Below, piece by piece: positions 15,214-25,047 of a stretch of DNA of 64,000 bases (its first letter is position 1; every line of letters begins with the position of its first letter). The translations under genes and the position numbers were made by a program. The stretch comes from Parabacteroides bouchesdurhonensis (GTDB lineage: Bacteria > Bacteroidota > Bacteroidia > Bacteroidales > Tannerellaceae): positions 2,652,559 to 2,716,558 of the forward strand of contig NZ_LT896588.1 of NCBI RefSeq assembly GCF_900186615.1, written 5' to 3'. The notes under the pieces are model-generated. The model was not told the DNA's origin and ran no database searches. It saw only the letters and a program-made list of their open reading frames with translations.

Positions 15214-18200
15214 AGCTACGATTTTTTATAGACCGCCCGGTGTTCTCGGGCGTTATCTCGGTGGTGATTGTGCTGTTGGGCGTCATCGCCATGTTCTCCC
15301 TGCCGGTGGAGCAATATCCCGACATCGCCCCGCCCACCATCAATGTATGGGCATCCTATCCCGGAGCCAACGCCGAAACCGTGCAGAAAGCCGTGATAGT
15401 GCCGCTGGAAGAAGCCATCAACGGCGTGGAAGACATGACCTATATGACCTCCACGGCATCGAACACGGGAGACGCCTCCATCAACATCTACTTCAAGCAA
15501 GGAGCCAATGCCGACATGGCAGCCGTGAACGTGCAGAACCGTGTGAACGCCGCATTGAGCCAGCTTCCGGCAGAAGCCACCAAGACCGGTGTCACCACCG
15601 AAAAGCAGCAGAATGCCGAGCTGCTGACCTTTGCCCTCTACTCGCCCGATGACCGCTTCGACCAGACGTTTCTGAACAACTACATGAAAATCAATGTCGA
15701 ACCGCGACTGAAGCGCATCAGCGGCGTGGGAAAGGCGCAACTGTTCGGCTCCAATTACAGCATGCGCCTCTGGCTGAAGCCCGACCGTATGGCGCAATAC
15801 GGGCTCATACCCGACGACATATCCGCCGTACTCGCGCGGCAGAACATCGAAGCCGCCACCGGCTCCTTCGGTGCCAATCACCCCACGGCCAACGAATACA
15901 CAATGAAGTACCGCGGACGCTTGTCCGGTGCCGATGAGTTTGGCGAACTGGTAGTCAAGTCCTTGCCGGGTGGCAACGTGCTTCGGCTGAAAGAGGTTGC
16001 CGATGTGGAGCTGGGCGATGAATACTACAACTACTCCTCCCAAGTGAACGGCCATCCGGCAGCCATGATGATGATAAACCAGAAGGCAGGGTCCAATGCG
16101 TCGAGCACCATCAACGAGATTCACGAAGTGCTCCACGAACTGGACCGTGACCTGCCCGAAGGAGCGGAATTCGTAGTGCTTACCGACACCAACAAGTTTC
16201 TGTATGCCTCCATCCGCTCGGTCATCCGCACCTTGCTGGAGGCGATACTGCTGGTTATCGTAGTGGTATATGTATTCTTGCAGGACATCAAGTCAACGCT
16301 TATTCCTGCCATATCCATCTTCGTTTCCATCATCGGCACGTTCGCCGTGATGTCCATGATAGGCTTTTCCATCAACCTGCTCACCCTGTTTGCGCTTGTG
16401 CTTGCCATCGGCACCGTGGTCGACGATGCCATCGTGGTGGTGGAAGCGGTGCAGGCGAAGTTTGATGAGGGCTACCAGTCGGCGGTGCTTGCGGCCGATG
16501 ATGCCATGAAAGACGTTTCATCGGCCATTCTGACCTCTACCATCATCTTTATGGCAGTGTTCTTTCCCGTTGCCATGATGGGCGGCACTTCGGGAGCCTT
16601 CTATGCGCAGTTCGGCATCACGATGGCGGTTGCCGTGGGCATCTCGGCCATCAATGCCTTCACCCTCTCACCGGCACTTTGCGCCCTGTTGCTGAAGCCC
16701 TATATCGACGAGCACGGCAATACAAAGGACAACTTTGCAGCCCGTTTCCGAAAGGCGTTCAATGCCGTTTTCTACCGTCTGAGCCGACGCTATGTGCGTG
16801 GAGTGATGTTCATCCTCCACCGCCGGTGGCTGATGTGGAGCTCTATAGCAGTGTCCTTTGTATTGCTGGTGCTGCTGGTCAACGCCACCAAGACGGGCCT
16901 TATCCCCGAAGAAGACACCGGAACGGTCATGGTGAGCATGAATACGAAGCCCGGCACGTCAATGGCGCAGACCGTCAAGGTGATGGAGCGCATCAACAGC
17001 CGCCTCGACAGTATCGGCGAGATAGAATACAACGGTGCGGTTGCCGGCTTCTCTTTCAGCGGTTCCGGTCCGTCGCAGGCCATGTATTTCGTGACACTCA
17101 AAGACTGGGAACAGCGTGAGGGAGAGGGGCAGTCGGTCAACGACGTCATCGGAAAAATCTATGCCGCCACCTCCGACATCCCTGATGCCACGGTGTTTGC
17201 CATGTCGCCCCCAATGATAGCCGGATATGGCATGGGGAACGGCTTTGAGCTCTACTTGCAGGACAAGGCAGGCGGAGACATTACCGCTTTCAAGAAAGAG
17301 GCGGACAAGTTTGTCGAGGCCTTGTCGCAGCGGCCCGAAATAGGCGAAGTCTATTCCTCCTTTGCCACAGACTATCCGCAATACTGGGTGGATATCGACG
17401 CCGCCAAATGCGAGCAGTCGGGAGTGTCGCCCGCAGAGGTGCTTTCCACCCTGTCGGGCTATTATACCGGACAATATGTTTCCGACTTCAATCGCTTCTC
17501 CAAGCTCTACCACGTCACCATGCAGGCTCCGGCGGAATACCGTGTGAATGCAGAGTCCATTCATCATATCTATGTACGCACCTCTGATGGCGGCATGGCA
17601 CCGTTGAGCCGGTTCGTGCGTCTGACCAAGACCAACGGTCCGTCAGACCTCACCCGCTTCAACCTGTTCAATGCCATCTCCATCAATGGGTCTCCGGCCC
17701 GGGGTTACAGTTCGGGGCAGGTGCTCGAAGCCATCAGTGAGACGGCACGCAAGGTTCTCCCGGCAAATTACACCTACGAGTTTGGCGGCATCTCGCGCGA
17801 GGAGAGCAAGACAACCAACAATGCCACGCTGATATTCCTGCTCTGTATGGTCCTGGTCTATATGATTCTGTGTGCCTTGTACGAAAGCGTGTTTATTCCC
17901 TTTGCGGTTCTGCTGGCAGTGCCTTGCGGGTTGATGGGCAGTTTCCTGTTCGCATGGCTCTTCGGTCTGGAGAACAACATCTACATGCAGACCGGTCTGA
18001 TTATGATTATCGGCCTGCTTGCCAAGACCGCCATCCTGCTTACCGAATATGCAGGCAAGCGGCGGTCGGAAGGCATGACACTGGCACAAGCGGCATACAG
18101 TGCGGCAAAAGTCCGTCTGCGCCCCATCCTGATGACCGTGTTGTCTATGGTGTTCGGCCTTATCCCGCTGATGCTGGCTCACGGAGTGGGTGCCAACGGT

Positions 18201-18323
18201 AGCCGTTCGCTTGCCACAGGTGTAATCGGCGGAATGATTGTAGGTACATTGGCTCTGTTGTTCCTCGTGCCTTCATTGTTCATCGTCTTCCAATATATCC
18301 AAGAACGTATTAAGCATAATTAA
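15210..18323 (+). CDS. RND-type multidrug efflux permease (HAE1 family)
   Basis: A 1037-residue inner-membrane proton-drug antiporter of AcrB type. It starts MKLRFFIDRPVFSGVISVVI and has VEQYPDIAPP near residues 33-42, periplasmic porter and docking domains between TM1-2 and TM7-8, and a TM4 motif GTVVDDAIVVVEAV with the Asp pair of the proton relay. Length is normal for HAE1. The most similar known systems in this phylum are BmeB-type pumps, which export several antibiotics, bile salts and detergents; the substrate here cannot be read. It abuts the outer-membrane channel gene. Confidence 0.96.
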   Translation: MKLRFFIDRPVFSGVISVVIVLLGVIAMFSLPVEQYPDIAPPTINVWASYPGANAETVQKAVIVPLEEAINGVEDMTYMTSTASNTGDASINIYFKQGANADMAAVNVQNRVNAALSQLPAEATKTGVTTEKQQNAELLTFALYSPDDRFDQTFLNNYMKINVEPRLKRISGVGKAQLFGSNYSMRLWLKPDRMAQYGLIPDDISAVLARQNIEAATGSFGANHPTANEYTMKYRGRLSGADEFGELVVKSLPGGNVLRLKEVADVELGDEYYNYSSQVNGHPAAMMMINQKAGSNASSTINEIHEVLHELDRDLPEGAEFVVLTDTNKFLYASIRSVIRTLLEAILLVIVVVYVFLQDIKSTLIPAISIFVSIIGTFAVMSMIGFSINLLTLFALVLAIGTVVDDAIVVVEAVQAKFDEGYQSAVLAADDAMKDVSSAILTSTIIFMAVFFPVAMMGGTSGAFYAQFGITMAVAVGISAINAFTLSPALCALLLKPYIDEHGNTKDNFAARFRKAFNAVFYRLSRRYVRGVMFILHRRWLMWSSIAVSFVLLVLLVNATKTGLIPEEDTGTVMVSMNTKPGTSMAQTVKVMERINSRLDSIGEIEYNGAVAGFSFSGSGPSQAMYFVTLKDWEQREGEGQSVNDVIGKIYAATSDIPDATVFAMSPPMIAGYGMGNGFELYLQDKAGGDITAFKKEADKFVEALSQRPEIGEVYSSFATDYPQYWVDIDAAKCEQSGVSPAEVLSTLSGYYTGQYVSDFNRFSKLYHVTMQAPAEYRVNAESIHHIYVRTSDGGMAPLSRFVRLTKTNGPSDLTRFNLFNAISINGSPARGYSSGQVLEAISETARKVLPANYTYEFGGISREESKTTNNATLIFLLCMVLVYMILCALYESVFIPFAVLLAVPCGLMGSFLFAWLFGLENNIYMQTGLIMIIGLLAKTAILLTEYAGKRRSEGMTLAQAAYSAAKVRLRPILMTVLSMVFGLIPLMLAHGVGANGSRSLATGVIGGMIVGTLALLFLVPSLFIVFQYIQERIKHN

Positions 18324-19685
18324 ATGAAAAAGACAGCAATATATATCATATTGTCAGGATGGATGCTTACCGGCTGTGGCACGTACAGCCGGTATCATCG
18401 CCCCGACCTCTCGATGGAGAATCTGTATAGCACCCTTCCGGCAGACGCCGATACCACCACTCTGGCCTCCCTGTCGTGGCGGGAAATGTTTACCGACCCT
18501 AAACTTCAGTCCTTGATTGAAACAGGACTTGACCGAAACACAGACCTCAATGTGGCACGGCTACGGGTGGAAGCGGCAGCCTCCGCCTTGCTGACAGCTA
18601 AACTCTCCTATCTACCCTCACTCGGACTGAATGCCGAAGGTAATGCCGGCAAGCACGATGGAGCAACGGCAAAGACATATAATGCAGGAGCGACAGCAAG
18701 CTGGGAACTGGACATCTTCGGCAACCTCACAGCTGCAAAACGTGGTGCCGCTGCCGCCTTGCAAGGAAGCCGTGATTACCGGCAAGCCGTACAGACTCAG
18801 CTTGTCGCCACTATTGCCGACAGTTACTATACCCTTGCCATGCTCGACGCGCAAATGGCAATAAGCCACCGCACCCTTGAAAACTGGCAGACTACCGTGC
18901 GCACTCTCGAAGCATTGAAAAAAGCCGGACAGTCAAACGAAGCCGGTGTATTGCAGGCAAAAGCGAACGTGATGCAGCTCGAATCGTCCCTATTATCCAT
19001 CCGCAAGAGCATCTCCGAAACAGAAAACGCCTTGTTTGCAATACTTGCCATGCCGTCACACTCAATAGCACGAAGTAATCTGGTCGAAGCAGCTTTCCCC
19101 GATACCGTCTCTATCGGAGTCCCCTTGCAGTTACTTTCCAACCGTCCCGATGTGCGTCAGGCAGAAATGGAACTGGCGCAGGCGTTCTACACAACCAATG
19201 CGGCACGTGCCGCATTCTACCCCCATATCACCCTTTCGGGAACACTTGGATGGACCAATAACGGTGGCGGTATAATCACCAATCCCGGACAATGGTTGCT
19301 CAATGCCATCGGTTCCCTGACACAGCCCTTGTTCAATCGAGGCGCAAACATCGCCAACCTGAAGACTGCCCAAATCCGCCAGGAAGAAGCGAAGTTACTG
19401 TTCCAACACTCTTTGTTGAACGCAGGCAAAGAGGTAAACGATGCTTTGACCGCATGGCAGACTGCGAAATCGCAACTTGAAATCAATGCTCGGCAGGTGG
19501 AAACATTATGCGATGCCGTGCGGAAAACAGAATCACTGATGCGTCATTCCAATATTACCTATCTGGAAGTATTGACCGCCCAGCAATCTCTCCTTGAAGC
19601 GGAAGTGCAACAGCTGCAAACTCGTTTTGAACGCATACAAAGTGTAATCAAACTTTATCACGCGTTGGGAGGAGGACGATTTTAA
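18324..19685 (+). CDS. RND outer-membrane channel lipoprotein (TolC/OprM/NodT family)
   Basis: A 453-residue outer-membrane factor. The signal peptide has a lipobox (WMLTGC, Cys 18). Two repeats of the OEP family are rich in long Ala/Gln/Glu helices that form the periplasmic tunnel; LLSNRPDVRQAEMELAQAFY marks the second repeat. The ATG directly follows the permease stop codon (TAAATG). It completes the tripartite pump. rteA begins 15 bases after its stop. Confidence 0.95.
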   Translation: MKKTAIYIILSGWMLTGCGTYSRYHRPDLSMENLYSTLPADADTTTLASLSWREMFTDPKLQSLIETGLDRNTDLNVARLRVEAAASALLTAKLSYLPSLGLNAEGNAGKHDGATAKTYNAGATASWELDIFGNLTAAKRGAAAALQGSRDYRQAVQTQLVATIADSYYTLAMLDAQMAISHRTLENWQTTVRTLEALKKAGQSNEAGVLQAKANVMQLESSLLSIRKSISETENALFAILAMPSHSIARSNLVEAAFPDTVSIGVPLQLLSNRPDVRQAEMELAQAFYTTNAARAAFYPHITLSGTLGWTNNGGGIITNPGQWLLNAIGSLTQPLFNRGANIANLKTAQIRQEEAKLLFQHSLLNAGKEVNDALTAWQTAKSQLEINARQVETLCDAVRKTESLMRHSNITYLEVLTAQQSLLEAEVQQLQTRFERIQSVIKLYHALGGGRF

Positions 19686-19700
19686 TTCGTAAGAGAATAG

Positions 19701-22000
19701 ATGGAATTTGTACGTAAGGCAATAGCATTAAGTCACACTTTCATAATTCTAATAGTAGTAGCCATTGCATTTACTTGTCATAATGAATGGCAGGAAGTGG
19801 AAGCATTGGAGGTTGGCAACCGGCATATAGATGAATTCAGGAAGGTATTCATATCCAACTGATAGAGTTTTCGCTATTAGGAGAAACTGCATTGGATTGG
19901 GACGAAACGGATTTGGAGAATTACCATGCCCAACGCATTGCATTGGACAGCACATTGTGCCTGTTCAATGAAACTCATGTAATTGGACGTATTGACAGTG
20001 TGCGCAGTCTTTTGGAAGATAAGGAACGGCAGATGTTTCAGATTGTTCGGTTAATAGACGAACAACAATCCATCAACAAGAAGATTGCCAGTCAAGTACC
20101 TCTCATTGTTCAGACAAGTATGCAGGAACAGCCCAAGAAACCGAAACGAAAAGGGTTCTTGGGCATATTCGGCAAAAAAGAGGAAACGAAGCCGCCGACA
20201 ACAACAACTACGCTTCGTTCACCCAATAGAAGCATGGTCAGTGAACAGAAAGAGCAAAGCCGTCGATTGTCGGAACAAGCCGACAGTCTTGCCGCCCGCA
20301 ATGCAGATCTTAACAGGCAGTTGAAGGGGCTAATCTGTCAAATAGAAAATAAGGTACAAGCCGACCTGCAAGGGCGGGAAGACGAAATAGTTGCCATGCG
20401 TGGAAAGTCATTTATGCAGGTAGGCGGTTTAATGGGATTCGTCCTTCTGCTGTTGTTAATTTCCTACATCATCATACACCGTGATGCAAAGAGTATCAAA
20501 CAATACAAGCGCAAGACAACGGATTTGATAGGGCAACTGGAACAATCCGTACAACGGAACGAGGCACTGATAGCATCAAGGAAGAAAGCGGTACATACCA
20601 TCACCCACGAACTGCGCACACCACTAACGGCAATAACAGGTTATACTGAGCTGTTACAGAAAGAGTGCAGCAAGGAGAACAATGTGAATTTTCTTCAAAG
20701 CATACAACAATCTTCCGACCGTATGCGGGATATGCTTAACACCCTGCTGGACTTCTTCCGCTTGGACAACGGCAAGGAGCAGCCCAAACTGTTGCCCTGC
20801 CGCATCTCCACAATCACGCATACCCTTGAAACGGAGTTCATGCCCGTCGCCATGAACAAGGGGCTTTCCTTGACCGTAAAGAACGGAAACGATGCGGTTG
20901 TACTGACCGACAAGGAGCGAATCATCCAAATTGGAAACAATCTGCTGTCAAATGCCATCAAGTTCACGGAGAAAGGCGGTGTGTCGCTGACTATCGATTA
21001 TACCAACGGAGTGCTGACACTGATTTTCGAGGATACAGGCACAGGCATGACAGAAGATGAACAGCAACGTGTATTTGGGGCATTTGAACGCCTCTCAAAC
21101 GCCGCCGCAAAAGACGGTTTCGGACTTGGACTTGCCATCGTGCATAACATAGTGGCGATGCTTGACGGCAAAATCCATTTGGAAAGCGAGAAAGGGAAAG
21201 GAAGTCGTTTCACAGTGGAAATACCCATGCAGAAAGCCGAAGAAATACCGGAAAAAGAGATACAGACTTATATCCACCGGGAGGAGAGAAACCTCAATGT
21301 TGTCGCCATCGACAATGATGAGGTGCTGCTCCTGATGTTGAAAGAGATGTATGCACAGGAGGGAATACATTGCGACACTTGCACCGATGCGGCGGAACTG
21401 ATGGAAATGATACGCCGAAAAGAATACAACTTGTTGCTGACGGACTTGAATATGCCCGGCATAAACGGCTTCGAGCTGCTGGAACTGCTCCGATCGTCCA
21501 ATGTTGGCAATTCACAGACAATCCCCGTGGTCGTGGCAACCGCTTCGGGCAGTTGCGATGCGGAGGAACTTTTGGAACGAGGCTTTGCCGGATGCCTGTT
21601 CAAACCATTCTCCATATCGGAACTGCTGGAAATTTCCGACAAGTGCGCCATTAAAGCGACACAGGACGGTAAACCGGATTTTTCCGCCTTGTTGTCCTAC
21701 GGCAATGAAGTTGTCATGCTGGAAAAACTGATAACGGAAACCGAGAAAGAAATGCAGGCGGTACGGGATGCGGCAATGCGAAACGATCTGCAAGAACTTG
21801 ATGCCTTGACACACCACTTACGCAGTTCGTGGGAGATACTCCGTGCCGACCAGCCGCTGAAGGTGCTTTATGGTGTGCTTCATGGAAAGGATAAGTCCGA
21901 TAACGAGGCGTTAAGTAATTCCGTGACCACCGTGTTGGATAAAGGAGCGGAGATTATACAGTTGGCAAAGGAGGAAAGGAGAAAATACGAAAATGGATAA
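19701..22000 (+). pseudogene. rteA: rteA-like hybrid sensor kinase with N-terminal frameshift
   Basis: The first frame (19701-19862) encodes MEFVRKAIALSHTF, a membrane segment, and the start of the periplasmic region, then stops. From about 19835 homology-like sequence continues in another frame (IQLIEFSLLGETALDWDETD) through 22000. The shift lies between 19835 and 19860. The downstream part (702 residues from a TTG at 19892) has a second TM (near 179-196), HisKA with H239 in THELRTPL, an ATPase domain, a receiver (LLLTDLNMPG) and an Hpt-like tail. In CTnDOT, RteA is the sensor that with RteB controls rteC. The break would separate the first TM from the rest; it is either an inactivating deletion or a sequence error. 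Confidence 0.8.
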
Positions 22001-23315
22001 GACAAGAATAATCGTGGTGGAGGATAACATCGTGTATTGCGAATATGTCTGCAATCTGCTGGCACGGGAGGGATACAGTACCGTGAAGGCTTACCACCTG
22101 TCAACAGCGAAGAAACATCTGCAACAGGCAACGGATGATGATATAGTAGTTTCTGACCTGCGCCTAAACGATGGCAACGGAATAGACCTGCTGCGCTGGA
22201 TGCGCAAGGAGGGAAAGATGCAGCCGTTCATCATAATGACCGACTACGCCGAAGTGCATACGGCAGTCGAAAGCATGAAACTCGGTTCGATAGACTATAT
22301 TCCGAAGAAACTGATAGAGGACAAACTCGTCCCCCTTATCCGCTCCATACAGAAAGAGCGTCAGTCGAGACACAGCCGGATGCCCGTTTTCGCCCGTGAA
22401 GGTTCCGCCTTTCAGAAAATCATGCACAGGATAAAGTTGGTAGCCGTCACCGACATGAGCGTGATGATATTCGGAGAGAACGGCACAGGCAAGGAGCATA
22501 TCGCCCACCATCTGCACGACAAGAGCAAACGGGCTGGCAAGCCCTTCGTGGCGGTGGACTGCGGTTCGCTATCCAGAGAACTTGCGCCGTCGGCTTTCTT
22601 CGGACACGTCAAAGGCGCGTTCACGGGTGCGGACAGCACCAAGAAAGGATATTTCCATGAGGCGGAAGGAGGCACGCTGTTTCTTGACGAGGTGGGCAAC
22701 CTTGCGTTGGAGACCCAGCAGATGTTGCTCCGTGCCATACAGGAGAGGCGGTATCGCCCGGTCGGTGACAAATCGGACAAGAGTTTCAACGTCCGCATCA
22801 TCGCCGCCACCAACGAGGATCTGGAGGCGGCAGTGAGCGAAAAGCGTTTCCGGCAGGATTTACTCTACCGTCTGCAAGACTTCGTGATAACCGTGCCGCC
22901 CTTGCGTGACTGTCAGGAGGACATCATGCCGTTGGCGGAGTTCTTCCGCGAGATAGCCAACAAGGAACTGGAGTGCAATGTGAGCGGTTTCAGTTCCGAA
23001 GCCCGTAAAGCGTTGCTGACCCACGCATGGCCGGGCAACGTGCGGGAGCTTCGGCAGAAAATCATGGGAGCCGTGTTGCAGGCTCAGGAAGGTGTGGTCA
23101 CGAAAGAGCATCTTGAACTTGCCGTGACGAAACCGACCTCACCTGTCAGCTTCGCCCTGCGCAATGATGCGGAGGATAAGGAGCGGATAATGCGTGCGTT
23201 AAAGCAGACAAACGGCAACCGGAGTGCCGCCGCCGAACTGTTGGGAATAAGCAGAGCTACACTATACAGTAAACTTGAAGAGTATGGACTTAAATATAAA
23301 TTCAAGCAATCATAA
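21993..23315 (+). CDS. rteB: RteB-like NtrC-family response regulator
   Basis: A 440-residue regulator: receiver (phosphoacceptor D55 in VVSDLRLNDG), sigma-54-interaction AAA+ domain (Walker A GENGTGKEH, GAFTGA loop, Walker B-like GGTLFLDEVGN, Arg finger region FRQDLLYRL), and a Fis-type HTH (NRSAAAELLGISRATLYSKL). Its start overlaps the end of rteA by 8 bases. In CTnDOT, RteB activates rteC, which turns on the excision operon. tetQ precedes rteA there; an RND pump does here. No rteC is in the window. Confidence 0.92.
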   Translation: MDKTRIIVVEDNIVYCEYVCNLLAREGYSTVKAYHLSTAKKHLQQATDDDIVVSDLRLNDGNGIDLLRWMRKEGKMQPFIIMTDYAEVHTAVESMKLGSIDYIPKKLIEDKLVPLIRSIQKERQSRHSRMPVFAREGSAFQKIMHRIKLVAVTDMSVMIFGENGTGKEHIAHHLHDKSKRAGKPFVAVDCGSLSRELAPSAFFGHVKGAFTGADSTKKGYFHEAEGGTLFLDEVGNLALETQQMLLRAIQERRYRPVGDKSDKSFNVRIIAATNEDLEAAVSEKRFRQDLLYRLQDFVITVPPLRDCQEDIMPLAEFFREIANKELECNVSGFSSEARKALLTHAWPGNVRELRQKIMGAVLQAQEGVVTKEHLELAVTKPTSPVSFALRNDAEDKERIMRALKQTNGNRSAAAELLGISRATLYSKLEEYGLKYKFKQS

Positions 23316-23481
23316 CTGATAATCAGACACTGTTTCACTGAGTGTGCCTGAGCAAAAGCTCTAAAAGAAACAGTATCTTATTCGGTTAATGAAAGAGAAA
23401 GTCTGATTCTGATTATATATCGACCAAGAACCCAAAGAATACTTTCGGCATTTAAGCTCCTTTATTGTGGTCACCGGAAGT

Positions 23482-24081
23482 TTAGTCATAAATATACCGT
23501 TTTATCATATTTTCAAAATTTCTTTTAAACTCTTGTACTTCGATAGGAATCGAACGTAAAAAGGGATTAAAAACCTTATTACCATTTCGTCCCCAATATT
23601 CCAACTGACCATTAAACCATTTTTTTGCATCTTGACGCCCCAACTCACCTCCTGCATTTATTTGTTCCATAGTATAGTCTCGGAAACATAATTGTTTGGT
23701 ATATCCATTTGCTATATTGCCCCATAATGGATCTGCATCAGAGAGATTATACAAATAGGATGCCAGCAGTCTTTCAGGAGAGTTGTTCCCTGGCAATATT
23801 AAAATGTTATCTGCATTTTTTATTTTCTTAAGATACGCCCTATTCATCCTAACATCTCCATCCAATATGATGATAGAATATGGGTGTTTAAATGCAGGTA
23901 TGTTTTTATTTACAAGTTCAGTTAAGGTTGAACACGGCAGAGTTACATCTACAAAATCTAATATAGATGCTTTAGTCTTTAAAATAGCTTTAACGAATAA
24001 TATATTTTCATTATCCTCTGTATATACAGTAATTTTGTTTTTCTTACGTTTTTTTCCTTCTGCAACAACATTCAAATCCAA
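23482..24081 (-). CDS. TOPRIM-domain protein (C-terminal half of an OLD-like nuclease)
   Basis: About 199 residues from a TTG start, with a TOPRIM-like pattern: Glu in KITVYTEDNENILFVKAIL, then the acidic DGD in SIIILDGDVRMN. OLD-family and AriB-type nucleases use these residues to bind metal and cut nucleic acid. No ATG start exists. The frame is open without interruption back to the TAG that ends the ATPase gene (24157-24159), and it is the same frame. The two are therefore most simply one ATPase-TOPRIM gene (23482-25047) carrying one stop codon. The unattached part still looks free of further damage. Confidence 0.7.
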   Translation of the reverse strand: MDLNVVAEGKKRKKNKITVYTEDNENILFVKAILKTKASILDFVDVTLPCSTLTELVNKNIPAFKHPYSIIILDGDVRMNRAYLKKIKNADNILILPGNNSPERLLASYLYNLSDADPLWGNIANGYTKQLCFRDYTMEQINAGGELGRQDAKKWFNGQLEYWGRNGNKVFNPFLRSIPIEVQEFKRNFENMIKRYIYD

Positions 24082-24156
24082 TTTAATACCTTTAAAATCT
24101 ACATTTTGTTTGATTGTTATCTTGTCATCGACTTTCTTTAGATAAAGAATCTTTAC

Positions 24157-25047
24157 CTACTTAGCTGTTTCTTCTTGTTTACTTACTTCTTGAACTAAAT
24201 CGTCCATAACCTTAAGAAGAGACATTGAATGAGTAGTAAATAAAATTTGCAAATTAAGTTTAGACGCATATTTGCGCAAAATCTTTAATAGCTCAACTTG
24301 AGACGCTGGATACATTGTAGCATCCATCTCATCAATGGCAAGAATTCCACCTTTATATTGTTGGGGATATTTGTCATGCAATCTTTTAAAAGAAAATAAT
24401 GCCAAGATAATTTTGCCCAGATTATCTTGTCCCATAGAGTTTTGATTCCAATCGTATAATTCAGTGGATACGCCTATAGATTGCTTATTTTTTGAGGTTA
24501 TTGTTGTTGCAGAAGAAATGGGAGTTTGTACTATTAGAATTTTATTGTGTAATTGTTTAAACTCACTTAGTTCCTCTGGAGTTAATAATGTGTCATCAGT
24601 TATAATCTTGGCCTCCTCTGCCATAGGAACTAACCGCTTTAAACTTAAAAAGATTGTGGGAAAGGAGATATATCCATCCCCTTCTTGCCTTGCTCCTTTC
24701 TTCCAAAATCGCACATTAGGGTCTCCAGTACGTTTGATGCTTTCGACAGTAAAGTCATCTACTCCTATATCAAAAGAAATGGTCCATTCATGACCTTTAG
24801 GTCTATCAAAAATGGGCGATAATCTAAACTTATCTTTGAATGCAGAAATATAGCTACCACCACACAAAGGTTTTTCCGCTCTCATTGGATCCTCAGGCTT
24901 AAGAGTGAAGGTTTGTGTTACAATACCCAGTAATGTTGACTTTTGAGTTCCGTTTTGTCCTGCAATTGCTGTTAATTGAGAGCCTACTTCAAAGTCTTCA
25001 TTTTGGAAGCCTCGAAACCTTTCGATATGAATGTGAGTTATTTTCAC
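24157..25047 (-). CDS. AAA/ABC-type ATPase (N-terminal half of an OLD-like nuclease)
   Basis: A 296-residue SMC/OLD-like ATPase: MKITHIHIERFRGFQNEDFE, Walker A GQNGTQKST (residues 30-38; note Gln where Gly is common), Walker B LAIDE (D239/E240), and the switch His in LFTTHSMSLL. It ends in TAG, after which the same frame continues into a TOPRIM domain. Its start overlaps the Dam gene stop by 4 bases. The layout suggests a nuclease sensor-effector of the OLD, Gabija or PARIS kind. Whether the TAG is a nonsense mutation, is read through, or marks a true two-protein form is not known. Confidence 0.85.
   Translation of the reverse strand: MKITHIHIERFRGFQNEDFEVGSQLTAIAGQNGTQKSTLLGIVTQTFTLKPEDPMRAEKPLCGGSYISAFKDKFRLSPIFDRPKGHEWTISFDIGVDDFTVESIKRTGDPNVRFWKKGARQEGDGYISFPTIFLSLKRLVPMAEEAKIITDDTLLTPEELSEFKQLHNKILIVQTPISSATTITSKNKQSIGVSTELYDWNQNSMGQDNLGKIILALFSFKRLHDKYPQQYKGGILAIDEMDATMYPASQVELLKILRKYASKLNLQILFTTHSMSLLKVMDDLVQEVSKQEETAK

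Noticed and set aside
15216-16136. 306-codon open frame on the minus strand
   Set aside because: It is antisense to the RND permease; a shadow of GC-rich codon use.
19892-22000. Intact sensor kinase starting at the TTG
   Set aside because: Coding sequence clearly continues upstream of the TTG in the same frame back to about 19835 and then, in another frame, to the ATG at 19701; a frameshift explains this better.
24157-25047. Complete PARIS or Gabija system
   Set aside because: The ATPase and TOPRIM parts fit the general design, but no helicase (Gabija GajB) is present, the gene order with Dam and a ParB-fold protein does not match, and I cannot confirm an AriB-type domain by eye.
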